Below are positions 26,984 through 35,474 of a stretch of 64,000 nt of DNA, piece by piece. Where the stretch lies: contig CAJUAU010000010.1 in the NCBI GenBank assembly GCA_910584645.1, positions 19,973-83,972 on the forward strand, given 5' to 3'. Under the pieces are notes generated by a model, which was not told the origin of the DNA, searched no databases, and saw nothing but the letters and a program-made list of their open reading frames with translations. This stretch comes from an uncultured Eubacterium sp. (GTDB taxonomy: Bacteria > Bacillota > Clostridia > Lachnospirales > Lachnospiraceae). Position numbers and translations under genes: made by a program. Position 1 is the first letter of the stretch; each line of letters begins with the position of its first letter.

Positions 26984-29875
26984 TTAATCGGTCACACCAC
27001 CAGAATTGCTTACTGGTGCAGTGGCAGTATTCTTTAAAAGTTTCTTTCTTGAATCTTTGTCATAATAATAACGGTAGATCGTGCTCGCCAGTGTCGCTGC
27101 ATTGCTGGATGTAAAAGCATTTGGAATGACAACGGTTACGGCAATCTCAGGAGATTCATAAGGGGCAAAGGATACAAACAGTGCATGGTTTGGTTCATTG
27201 TCGCTGATCTGCGCCGTTCCGGTTTTTCCTGCCACCTTCACAGGAACATCCTTAAATACTGTTTTAAGGCTTCCGTTGTTGACTACCATGTACATTCCCT
27301 TTTTTATAGCAGTCATGGTGGAATCATGGACCTCCAGTTTATTGTGAACCTTAGCTTTATTCGTTTTTTTCTTGTCCGTTACTACATTCACCGTCTTGTC
27401 CACCAGCGTCAGATCATAACAGGTGCCGTTGTTGGCGATGGTAGAAACATAACGGGATAGCTGAACCGGTGTGTAACTGTTGTTACCCTGTCCGATGGCA
27501 GAACGCACCGCATCCAAAGTGGATACACTGGGCTCTGCTTCTGACAATTCAATACCGGATTTGTCCGTCAAGCCATATATTTTCGCATATTGCTCCAGTT
27601 TTTTCAGCCCGCGTTCGTTATTTACCACACCACTGGTTAATCCACTGAGACGATATCCCATTTCATAAAAGAAATAGTTGCAGGAATGCTGGATCGCCTG
27701 GGATACGTTGATGGTTCCGTGGCTGGATCTGGACCAGCATTTGGGTGGATTGGGAGCAATCTTTTCAAATACATGTTTGTCTGTGACTGTGGAATAGGGA
27801 TCGATTATACCCTCTTCCAAAGCTGCGGTGGCAGATACCATTTTATAGGTGGATCCGGGAGCTGTCTTCTGCTGTGTTGCGCGGTTGAGCATCGGCGAAG
27901 CAGAATTGGTGTTGATCTTGGAAAAATACTCCGTATCTACAGAGTTGGCAAATTTATTGTTATCATAACTGGGATAAGATACCAGTGCTTTGATCTTTCC
28001 TGTGTTTGGATCCGTCACCACGACAGAAGCGGCACAGGGGGTAAGTCCCAGCTCGCCGGGAGAGATCTCCAGGGATTTGATCTTGGATTTTAGAAATCCA
28101 TAAGGCGAGACACTCCCTCCGCGGAGTTTGGCGGTCATCTCCTTATCTTTTTTCAGATAGCCCTGTTCATATAAGAGCAGGCAGATTTCTCTTCCGCTGA
28201 TGATATCATCGTAGATCAGTGTGTGATATACTTTTTTATCAAACTGTGTATCATCCGCCAGAGTTTCCCATATATAGTCCAAAATCTTCTGATAGATTTC
28301 TTCTGTGCTGTAATAATCATCACCTACGTTCAGCGCTTCCAGATTGATCCAGTTATTGGATATGGCATAGATCAGAAAGCGGCTGAGGCTTAATTTCCCA
28401 TTGGCGTATTTATTGTAAGTATCATCGGTCTTATCCAGTTTTTCCGTGGGAATGACCTCTTCCGAGCGCAGCAGGGTATAAATGTAATCCAGATAATCTT
28501 CTGAAGTTTCAGAAAGATCATCCCCCGCCACGCCATAATTATATTTAAGATGGCGTTTTAAATCTTTTAACGTATTTTTTTTCTGGGAAGTGAACTTGTT
28601 ATATATTCTTTTTTCCAGATCCGAGGCTTCTGAGGTGTTGAATCTTGTGATGTCCACCAGGCTGTTTTCAATAATAGCACAGTACACATCATAGATCGGA
28701 ACCCGGATATCATCTGCTTTTTTTCCTTTGGAGCCTGCGCTTTTGCTGTCATTTAACTTAGAGATCAAAACACCTGCTACCGTTCTCTCCGTCAGTTTGT
28801 ATGCCGCCTTTTGAAGATCGGCGTCGATGGTCAGATAAATATCATTTCCTGCCACCGCATCTTTGTGGTCCTTTGTCTCCACCACACGGGAACTGCTGTC
28901 GATCACCAGGGTCTCGCTGCCCTTCTTTCCTCGAAGCTGATCTTCATAGGTGCGTTCAATGCCTGTTTTTCCAATCTGGTCAGCGGCGGTGTAGGTGTTG
29001 TCTTCCTTCTCTTTCATGGTAGCAAGGGTATCCGATGAGATCAGTCCTGTATAACCGATCACATGGGAAAAATAATAGCTGTCATAATAAACCCGTTTGG
29101 TGTCCTCGCTGACTTCCACCCCGGTCATATCTGCCGAGTTTTCTTTGATGGCTGCTACTGTTTCAGGGGAAACATCGGAAGCGATCGTGACCGGCTCATA
29201 CTTCTGATAGGTATTCATCATCAATGCATACCGGACTTTCATGATCTTTAAAGCAGTGGCATCGTCATAATCCTGTTCTTTTTTTTCTATCTGTTCCTGG
29301 GTTTTTTCTTCCCCGGTCAGAGGATCAAAAAAATGAATGAAGTTGGTCTTTGTAGATGTCCGGATATAACGGAAACATTCTTCTGCGCTCATTTTCTTCT
29401 GCTCTTCGGTAAGGTCGTCCACCGTCTTATGAAAATAGATCTCCCTTTTAAAGCGCAGCTGGGCTTTTTTATCTACTGTAAAACGAAAACGTCCTTTTTT
29501 CGTGATCTCTATAGGAAATTCTACAGAGAGTTTATCTCCGTGTTTTTCGATGAGAGAAATGCATTTAAGGATCATTTCGTTGGTGGTCTTATTATCCTTT
29601 AACTCCCCGGTATCTTCTATGGTTATGGAATAACTCTGCTCATTGGAGGCAAGAACCTTTCCATTGCAGTCGTAAATCTTTCCCCGGGAGCTTTTCAGTG
29701 TCTTTACTTTCGTGTTTTTTATGGTTGCTTTCTGGTCATATTCCTCTCCCTGAACGATCTGAAGGTAAAATAATCTGCCCACCAGGATACTGAAAAGAAC
29801 AATATATACAAGGATCAGGGAAAAAATTCGCGATTTCACCAGTGTTTTAAAATAATCGATTATCGCAGTAACCAC
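26984..29875 (-). CDS. mrdA: Penicillin-binding protein 2 with a large insertion
   Basis: A 963-residue class B PBP for lateral wall growth. One N-terminal membrane segment (about 18-36) precedes the pedestal domain. The transpeptidase motifs are SxxK with Ser675 (GSTYKMVSA), SCNYFF near 730 (SxN), and KTGTAQ near 883. Typical PBP2 proteins have 600-700 residues; here about 240 extra residues (roughly 367-612) lie between the ERTVAGVL helix and the start of the transpeptidase domain at ASVVVTDPNTGKIKALVSYP. Long versions occur in relatives, but the insert has no recognised function. Partner is RodA. Confidence 0.9.
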   Translation of the reverse strand: MVTAIIDYFKTLVKSRIFSLILVYIVLFSILVGRLFYLQIVQGEEYDQKATIKNTKVKTLKSSRGKIYDCNGKVLASNEQSYSITIEDTGELKDNKTTNEMILKCISLIEKHGDKLSVEFPIEITKKGRFRFTVDKKAQLRFKREIYFHKTVDDLTEEQKKMSAEECFRYIRTSTKTNFIHFFDPLTGEEKTQEQIEKKEQDYDDATALKIMKVRYALMMNTYQKYEPVTIASDVSPETVAAIKENSADMTGVEVSEDTKRVYYDSYYFSHVIGYTGLISSDTLATMKEKEDNTYTAADQIGKTGIERTYEDQLRGKKGSETLVIDSSSRVVETKDHKDAVAGNDIYLTIDADLQKAAYKLTERTVAGVLISKLNDSKSAGSKGKKADDIRVPIYDVYCAIIENSLVDITRFNTSEASDLEKRIYNKFTSQKKNTLKDLKRHLKYNYGVAGDDLSETSEDYLDYIYTLLRSEEVIPTEKLDKTDDTYNKYANGKLSLSRFLIYAISNNWINLEALNVGDDYYSTEEIYQKILDYIWETLADDTQFDKKVYHTLIYDDIISGREICLLLYEQGYLKKDKEMTAKLRGGSVSPYGFLKSKIKSLEISPGELGLTPCAASVVVTDPNTGKIKALVSYPSYDNNKFANSVDTEYFSKINTNSASPMLNRATQQKTAPGSTYKMVSATAALEEGIIDPYSTVTDKHVFEKIAPNPPKCWSRSSHGTINVSQAIQHSCNYFFYEMGYRLSGLTSGVVNNERGLKKLEQYAKIYGLTDKSGIELSEAEPSVSTLDAVRSAIGQGNNSYTPVQLSRYVSTIANNGTCYDLTLVDKTVNVVTDKKKTNKAKVHNKLEVHDSTMTAIKKGMYMVVNNGSLKTVFKDVPVKVAGKTGTAQISDNEPNHALFVSFAPYESPEIAVTVVIPNAFTSSNAATLASTIYRYYYDKDSRKKLLKNTATAPVSNSGGVTD

Positions 29876-29878
29876 AGA

Positions 29879-30385
29879 TTATACCTCCTCTTTTTTTTCT
29901 GTTAAAAACTTCTCAAGCATATTGAGAAGCCGGAACACGAGTACGGAGACGATCAGAGTATAAATGATCTCCGGAAGAATGACAGATGTAAACGCAAAGC
30001 CAAAATACAGCCGCCCCCTTACCAGAAACTCTGTAACGTAGTAGTAAATGCCATAAACCAGATCGCTGATGCCGACGAGTACACACGGAAGTATGTAATT
30101 GTCTGTAAAATAAATCTTCTGGCAGTAACCACACAAAAAACCAATGGTCATAAAAACAAAGGCATAAAGCCCGATCACATTGCCGAACTGCATGTCCAGA
30201 AGCAGACCGCATAGAAAACCGGTCAGCAGACCGGAAGTTCTCCCCCGCATATAGGAGTAGCAGACGGTAAGTATAAGCAGTATATTCGGTACCACATCTG
30301 CCAGTTCAATGGCATGCAGGGCGGTAGTCTGGAGTATAAATCCAATGAATATGATCACTATCGTGGAAATCCGTCGTTTAATCAT
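29879..30385 (-). CDS. mreD: Rod shape-determining protein MreD
   Basis: A 168-residue membrane protein with about five helices. Family features: IIFIGFILQTTALHAI at the start and GRTSGLLTGFLCGLLLDMQFG in the middle. It overlaps the mreC end by 8 bp and lies 3 bp before mrdA, so the three are translationally coupled. Confidence 0.9.
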   Translation of the reverse strand: MIKRRISTIVIIFIGFILQTTALHAIELADVVPNILLILTVCYSYMRGRTSGLLTGFLCGLLLDMQFGNVIGLYAFVFMTIGFLCGYCQKIYFTDNYILPCVLVGISDLVYGIYYYVTEFLVRGRLYFGFAFTSVILPEIIYTLIVSVLVFRLLNMLEKFLTEKKEEV

Positions 30386-31259
30386 AGTTTTTTATATCCT
30401 CAATTTCCGAATCATCCTTCAGCGCTGTAATGATCAGTACGGTTTCCAGTTTGTCAAAGGATACCACTGGAGTAAGCTGGGCATACTTGGAGAGCCCGTC
30501 GGTCTCATCATGGATATTGGAGATGTATCCGACTAAAAGCCCCGGAAGAAATTTATCACTGATCCGGGAAGTCACCACGGCATCTCCGTCCTTTGCCTCC
30601 GCTGTATTGCTGATCATGGTAACATCAATAAATCCCTTGTAGATACTTTGCATATTTCCCTTTACCATACAGGTTTCTCCTGTGTTTTCAAACATGGAGC
30701 TGACATTGCTTTTGTCGTCTATGATACTGCGGACTTTCGCGTAGTGTTTCCCCGCCTCGGAGACAATCCCCACAAGCCCGTTTCCGGCGATGACATTCAT
30801 GTCCACATCCACGCCGTCTTCTTTCCCCTTGTCAATGGTAAAAAGATTGAACCAGTTGTTGCCGTCCCTGCCGATGACAGTGGCAGCTACCTTCGGATAA
30901 TCCGGATACTGCTGATCCAGTTTATAAAGTTCCCGGTATTTATCCAGATCGCTGTTTTCTCCTGCCAGGATCTTATTGTCATAGCTGAGGGCGTCCAGTT
31001 TCTGTTTCAGCTCTTTATTTTCTTCGAGAAGTTTTTCCTTTGTGTCAAGCAGATCCATTTTCCCGTAGATCCATTTTCCCACGGCATTGATCCCGCTCTG
31101 CATGGGGGTCACCACATCCCCCAGAGTTGTTTTAAAGGTACGGAACTGATCGGAGAATCGGAAACTCAAAACGACCAGAAAAGCACAGAGGATACTCAGG
31201 GATATATAGATATACTTTGGATGAATGGAAAATCTCTTTCTTCTTCTTTTTTTCTTCAT
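30378..31259 (-). CDS. mreC: Rod shape-determining protein MreC
   Basis: A 293-residue protein: one membrane segment (about 17-36), a coiled coil (60-110), and the beta-rich MreC domain (120-285; DKGKEDGVDVDMNVIAGNGLVG). It links the cytoplasmic MreB filaments to PBP2 and RodA outside. The ATG at 31259 is chosen because GGAGG lies six bases upstream; the one at 31280 reads through this site. Confidence 0.92.
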   Translation of the reverse strand: MKKKRRRKRFSIHPKYIYISLSILCAFLVVLSFRFSDQFRTFKTTLGDVVTPMQSGINAVGKWIYGKMDLLDTKEKLLEENKELKQKLDALSYDNKILAGENSDLDKYRELYKLDQQYPDYPKVAATVIGRDGNNWFNLFTIDKGKEDGVDVDMNVIAGNGLVGIVSEAGKHYAKVRSIIDDKSNVSSMFENTGETCMVKGNMQSIYKGFIDVTMISNTAEAKDGDAVVTSRISDKFLPGLLVGYISNIHDETDGLSKYAQLTPVVSFDKLETVLIITALKDDSEIEDIKNYD

Positions 31260-31295
31260 GCTTTTCCTCCATTTGCGCATGCCTTTTGCGCATTA

Positions 31296-31343
31296 CAAGT
31301 TTGTGTGTGTACGCACAAACTTGCAGCACAAATGTAGTTTGTG
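31296..31343. repeat. Two adjacent hairpins between mreB and mreC
   Basis: CAAGTTTGTGTG (31296-31307) pairs with CGCACAAACTTG (31312-31323); CACAAA pairs with TTTGTG at 31327-31343. Part of the first hairpin, AAGTTTGTG and GTACAAACTT-like arms, resembles the hairpin at 7992-8017 between gmk and lepB. Neither has a T run, so RNA processing or a repeat element is as likely as termination. Confidence 0.5.
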
Positions 31344-31393
31344 TTGTGAAACAATTTATTTTTCATACTTTTCCCATATCTGTATTAACTGTA

Positions 31394-32386
31394 TTAAAGA
31401 GCAAGCTTGGCAAGCTCCGGATCCTCGATCACAGCACCCAGTCCCATAATAACCGTACTTTCCGGCTCATCACAGAGATTTACCTTCAGACCAAGTTCTT
31501 CGTAAATAAACTTGCCCAGGTCTTTGATGCGGCTGGACCCTCCAGTCAGATAGAGGCCGGATTTATAAATGTCAGAAGAGATTTCTGGCGGTGTTCTCTC
31601 CAGAATGATCTTTATGGAATCAACAATGTTCTGGAACAGCTCAGCCAGGGCGTCGTGGATATCAGCTCCAGTCACCGTGATCTCGCTGGGAAGACCGGTC
31701 ACCAGATTGCGCCCGCAGATGTCCATGGTTTCATCTGTCACGTAAGCGGAGGCAATATTTTTTTTGATCAGCTCGGCGCTCTTTTCACCGATGACAAAAT
31801 TCATATCTTTTTTGATCTTATTGATGATCACTTCGTCAAAACGGTTTCCCCCTACCGGGATGAGCCGGCTCAACACAATACCGCCCAGGGAAAGAACCGA
31901 GATCTCAGCGGTATTTGCCCCGATGTCCACCACCAGGGTTCCCGTGGACTTTGTGATATCCAGATTCATGCCAAGAGCATCCGCGATGGGCTTCTCTACC
32001 ACATGGATCTTCTTTGATTTGAGATTCATGTTGGCGATCAAGTCAAAATATGCTCTCTTTTCTACCTCTGTGATATCTGTGGGGACGGCAATATAATATT
32101 CTGCCCCCTTAAATCTTTTTTTGCCATTCAGCTCTGTAAAGAAATAATCGATCATGGACTGCATATTTCCAATGTCAGCGATCACTCCATTTTTTATGGG
32201 ATAGGATACATCCAGATTTTCCGGCGCTTTTTCATACATCTCAAAAGCTTCATCCCCCACCGCAAATACGTGATTTTTCTTATATATGGCAATTACACTT
32301 TTCTGGTGAAGGATCACGCCTTCCCCGTTCTTATAAATTTTTATAGAGCTTGTTCCAAAATCAATTCCTATCGCTTTTCCCAGCAT
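31394..32386 (-). CDS. mreB: Actin-like cell-shape protein MreB
   Basis: A 331-residue bacterial actin. It has the phosphate loop IGIDFGTSSIKIYKNGEG at the start, SYPIKNGVIADI, the phosphate-2 region LVVDIGANTAEISVLSLGGI, and the adenosine motif LTGGSSRIKDLGKFI. It forms membrane-bound filaments that organise the elongation machinery. The ATG at 32386 follows GAGAGGA with good spacing; the frame extends to 32407. It lacks the final E-rich tail of some Mbl forms. Confidence 0.93.
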   Translation of the reverse strand: MLGKAIGIDFGTSSIKIYKNGEGVILHQKSVIAIYKKNHVFAVGDEAFEMYEKAPENLDVSYPIKNGVIADIGNMQSMIDYFFTELNGKKRFKGAEYYIAVPTDITEVEKRAYFDLIANMNLKSKKIHVVEKPIADALGMNLDITKSTGTLVVDIGANTAEISVLSLGGIVLSRLIPVGGNRFDEVIINKIKKDMNFVIGEKSAELIKKNIASAYVTDETMDICGRNLVTGLPSEITVTGADIHDALAELFQNIVDSIKIILERTPPEISSDIYKSGLYLTGGSSRIKDLGKFIYEELGLKVNLCDEPESTVIMGLGAVIEDPELAKLAL

Positions 32387-32414
32387 TTTGTTCATCCTCT
32401 CTAACAATATATTC

Positions 32415-33113
32415 TCATATGTGTCCTCGTTCTCTCAGACTGACATACTGACAATCACCCAGAATAATATGATCCAGAAGCCGGATGCCGACGAGTTCCC
32501 CGGCAGTTTTCAACTGTTCCGACAACTTAATATCCGCCGTGCTTGGTGTCGGATCCCCGCTTGGATGATTATGTAGCATGATAAAACATGATGCATCATA
32601 CTGCAGTGCTTTTTTTAATATTTCCCTTGGATTTGCCATACTGGCTGATACCGACCCCACAAACAGGAGTTCATACCGGATCAGCCGGCAGCGGTTGTCC
32701 AGAAAGACAATCAAAGTATGTTCTGTCTCTTTTGTCCGCATCTCTTCCATAAAAAATCCGGCAACCGTTCCCGGAGAGTCAAACCGCTCTCCTTCCTGCT
32801 TGCGCTGTCTGGTCATCCGGTTGGATATTTCCGCAGCGCACAACAGCTGCGCGGCCTTGACCCTGCCGATGCCGTCAATCTTCATGAGTTCCTGACTGGA
32901 CAGATAATGCAGTCCCATCAGCCCTTTGTGTACCGGATGGAGATTCAGGATCTCCGTAGCGAGAGTCACGCTGTTTTTGTGATGACTGCCATTCCGGATC
33001 AGAACAGCGATCAGCTCTGCATCGGATAAACTGGCTGTCCCGTATTTTTCCAGCTTTTCATAAGGCCGTTCCGACTCGGGAAGATCTTTCATCGTATAAT
33101 ATTTTTGGCTCAT
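32415..33113 (-). CDS. radC: RadC/JAB-domain protein
   Basis: A 232-residue RadC. A helix-hairpin-helix DNA-binding part (about 40-90; IDGIGRVKAAQLL) is followed by the JAB/MPN domain with the metal motif LHNHPSGDPTPSTADI. The cellular role is unsettled; it is not required for repair in tested species. Placement before mreB is conserved in Firmicutes. GGAG precedes the chosen ATG. Confidence 0.92.
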   Translation of the reverse strand: MSQKYYTMKDLPESERPYEKLEKYGTASLSDAELIAVLIRNGSHHKNSVTLATEILNLHPVHKGLMGLHYLSSQELMKIDGIGRVKAAQLLCAAEISNRMTRQRKQEGERFDSPGTVAGFFMEEMRTKETEHTLIVFLDNRCRLIRYELLFVGSVSASMANPREILKKALQYDASCFIMLHNHPSGDPTPSTADIKLSEQLKTAGELVGIRLLDHIILGDCQYVSLRERGHI

Positions 33114-33221
33114 TTTTACTCCATTCCCTATCACTGCCAATCATACATGGTCTATTCTACCATAATTTTTATAAAAAGTATAGCTGGATCAAAAGTTTTT
33201 TCAGTGACTTTTCGTCAAATG

Positions 33222-34526
33222 TCACGGTAGATCGACTAAATTTTTATCCAGCATCCGCTGAAGCGACATTAAAATCCCATATTTTCCGTGCTGCCAGGTC
33301 AGGCCCCCCTGAAAATAAACGCTGTAAGGCGGTTCGATAGGGGCGTCGGCACTGAGTTCGATGGAGGATCCCTGAATGAAATTGCCTGCCGCCATGATCA
33401 CATCACTGTGGTATCCCGGCATTGCGTAGGGTTCCGGCGCCACATAGCTGTCTACCGGAGAACCGGCTTGAATTCCCTCACAAAAGGCAATGATCCGTTC
33501 CGGGGATCCCAGTGCCACAGCCTGGATGATGTCATGGCGCTCTTCTGCCGCGCCGGGACTGGTAGTGAAACCAAGCCCTTCGTAGAGATGGGCCGCAAAA
33601 ATAGCGGATTTTAATGCGCTGGCTACCACCGTCGGCGCAAAAAAAAGTCCCTGATAAAAAGAGGGATTGGTTCCCAGGGATGCGCCAACCTCTTTTCCGA
33701 GGCCTGGCGCCGTCAGACGGTTTGCCGCCAATTCAATCAGATCTTTCCTCCCGGCGAGATAGCCCCCCATCGGCGCTATACCGCCGCCAAGGTTTTTGAT
33801 CAGGGAACCCACCACAAGATCAGCCCCAACTTCCGATGGTTCTATCGGTTCCACAAATTCTCCATAACAGTTATCCACCATACAGATCACATGAGGGGCG
33901 TGTTTTTTAATAAAGGTTATCAGTTCTCCGATCTGTTTTACGGAGAGGGTTTTTCTCATGGCATAGCCCTTGGAGCGCTGGATCGTCACCAGTTTGGTCC
34001 GGTCAGTTAGTGCATTTTTTATGGCCTCGTAATCAAAACTGCTGTCTTCCTTGAGATCTGCCTGGGCATAGGTGATGCCGAATTCCCTCAGTGAACCGGG
34101 TTCATTTTTGCCGTGGATACCGATGATGCCCTCCAGGGTATCATAGGGTTTCCCCACCGGAGACAACAATTCGTCTCCCGGCCGGAGGATTGCTGAGAGG
34201 GCAAGAGTCAGTGCATGGGTGCCGCAGGTGATCTGGGAGCGGACGAGGGCGTCCTCGCAGCGGAATATGTGGGCATACACCCGCTCCAGTGTGTCCCTTC
34301 CGTCATCGTTATAACCGTAGCCGGTGCTTCCGTTCATGTGTTCTGCGCTGACCCGGTTTTCCTGAAATGCCTGCAGGACTTTGAGCTGATTGTATTCGGC
34401 GGTCTCGTCGATGGTGCGGAAGCGTTCTTCCAGTGTGTTGCAGATCTGCCCGGCATAGTCCAGGACCGGTTTGCTGATGCCGCTTTTCTGATACATGTCA
34501 TATAATAAATTATTGTCATTCCTCAT
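33222..34526 (-). CDS. ynbB: Methionine gamma-lyase family protein (aluminium resistance type, YnbB)
   Basis: A 434-residue PLP enzyme of the Met_gamma_lyase/aluminium-resistance family. Typical parts are NGSTGYGYNDDGRDTLERVY, HALTLALSAIL, VDNCYGEFVEP and the PLP lysine in GSLIKNLGGGIAP. The physiological substrate is not established. It overlaps the miaA end by 11 bp and closes the mutS-mutL-miaA-ynbB run. Confidence 0.88.
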   Translation of the reverse strand: MRNDNNLLYDMYQKSGISKPVLDYAGQICNTLEERFRTIDETAEYNQLKVLQAFQENRVSAEHMNGSTGYGYNDDGRDTLERVYAHIFRCEDALVRSQITCGTHALTLALSAILRPGDELLSPVGKPYDTLEGIIGIHGKNEPGSLREFGITYAQADLKEDSSFDYEAIKNALTDRTKLVTIQRSKGYAMRKTLSVKQIGELITFIKKHAPHVICMVDNCYGEFVEPIEPSEVGADLVVGSLIKNLGGGIAPMGGYLAGRKDLIELAANRLTAPGLGKEVGASLGTNPSFYQGLFFAPTVVASALKSAIFAAHLYEGLGFTTSPGAAEERHDIIQAVALGSPERIIAFCEGIQAGSPVDSYVAPEPYAMPGYHSDVIMAAGNFIQGSSIELSADAPIEPPYSVYFQGGLTWQHGKYGILMSLQRMLDKNLVDLP

Positions 34527-35472
34527 GGTTTATAATCCCCTTTTTTTCTGCCAGATGAAGAATTTCACGAACCACTTCTTCCTCATCTCCGAATTGATCT
34601 TTATCCAGAAAGATCACGTCCCGTTCCCTGCGAAACCAGGTGAGCTGCCGCTTGGCGAAATGCCTGGTGTCTTTCTGGATCTGTTCCATCGCCTCTTCCC
34701 TGGATATCTTCCCCTCAAAGTATGGGAATAATTCTTTGTATCCGATGGCCTGCATAGAAGTCATTTTACTGGTGCAGCCCTGCCGGATCAATGCCTCTGC
34801 CTCTTCCAACAGCCCCTGTTCAAACATCTGCTCCACTCTTTTGTTGATCCTTGCATAGAGCTTCTGGCGGTCCATGGTCAGTACGATATAGATAAAATCA
34901 TAGGGAGAGTTCTTTGCCCGCTGCTGCTGGTTGTGGGCTGAGATCGGCGTCCCCGTCTCATGGTAATATTCCAGTGCCCGGATAACCCGCTTAACATTGT
35001 TGGGATGAATGCATTCCGCCGAAAGGGGATCGATGCTTCGCAGCTGGTCATGCAGATACTCCGCTCCCTTTACCCTCGCAAGCTCTTCCAGATCCGCCCG
35101 GTAGGAGTGATGATTTTCCTCCGGATTAAAATCAATGTCATAGAGAAGTGCCTGAATGTAAAAACCGGTGCCTCCTGCGACCACCGGTATATGCCCGCGC
35201 CCCCAGATCCCGCGCATGGCCTCTTCCGCCATCTTTTTAAATTCATAGACGTGAAAAGGAGTATCCGGCGGGATCTCATCCACCAGATGATGGGGAATGC
35301 CCTGCATTTCCTCCGGGGTGATCTTTGCCGTTCCGATATTCATCTGCCGGTAGATCTGCATGGAATCGGCAGAGATGATCTCTCCTCCTACTGCTTTCGC
35401 CAGCTGGATGGAGGCAGCAGTCTTTCCCACCGCTGTGGGGCCGGTGAGAATGATGAGTGGTTTTTTATTCAT
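34516..35472 (-). CDS. miaA: tRNA dimethylallyltransferase
   Basis: A 318-residue MiaA, which isopentenylates A37 of tRNAs reading UNN codons. The P-loop is LTGPTAVGKTAAS (9-21), followed by EIISADSMQIYRQMNIGTAK, VVAGGTGFYIQAL and the C-terminal FAKRQLTWFRRE. The start lies 2 bp after the mutL stop. Confidence 0.95.
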   Translation of the reverse strand: MNKKPLIILTGPTAVGKTAASIQLAKAVGGEIISADSMQIYRQMNIGTAKITPEEMQGIPHHLVDEIPPDTPFHVYEFKKMAEEAMRGIWGRGHIPVVAGGTGFYIQALLYDIDFNPEENHHSYRADLEELARVKGAEYLHDQLRSIDPLSAECIHPNNVKRVIRALEYYHETGTPISAHNQQQRAKNSPYDFIYIVLTMDRQKLYARINKRVEQMFEQGLLEEAEALIRQGCTSKMTSMQAIGYKELFPYFEGKISREEAMEQIQKDTRHFAKRQLTWFRRERDVIFLDKDQFGDEEEVVREILHLAEKKGIINHEE

Positions 35473-35474
35473 GA

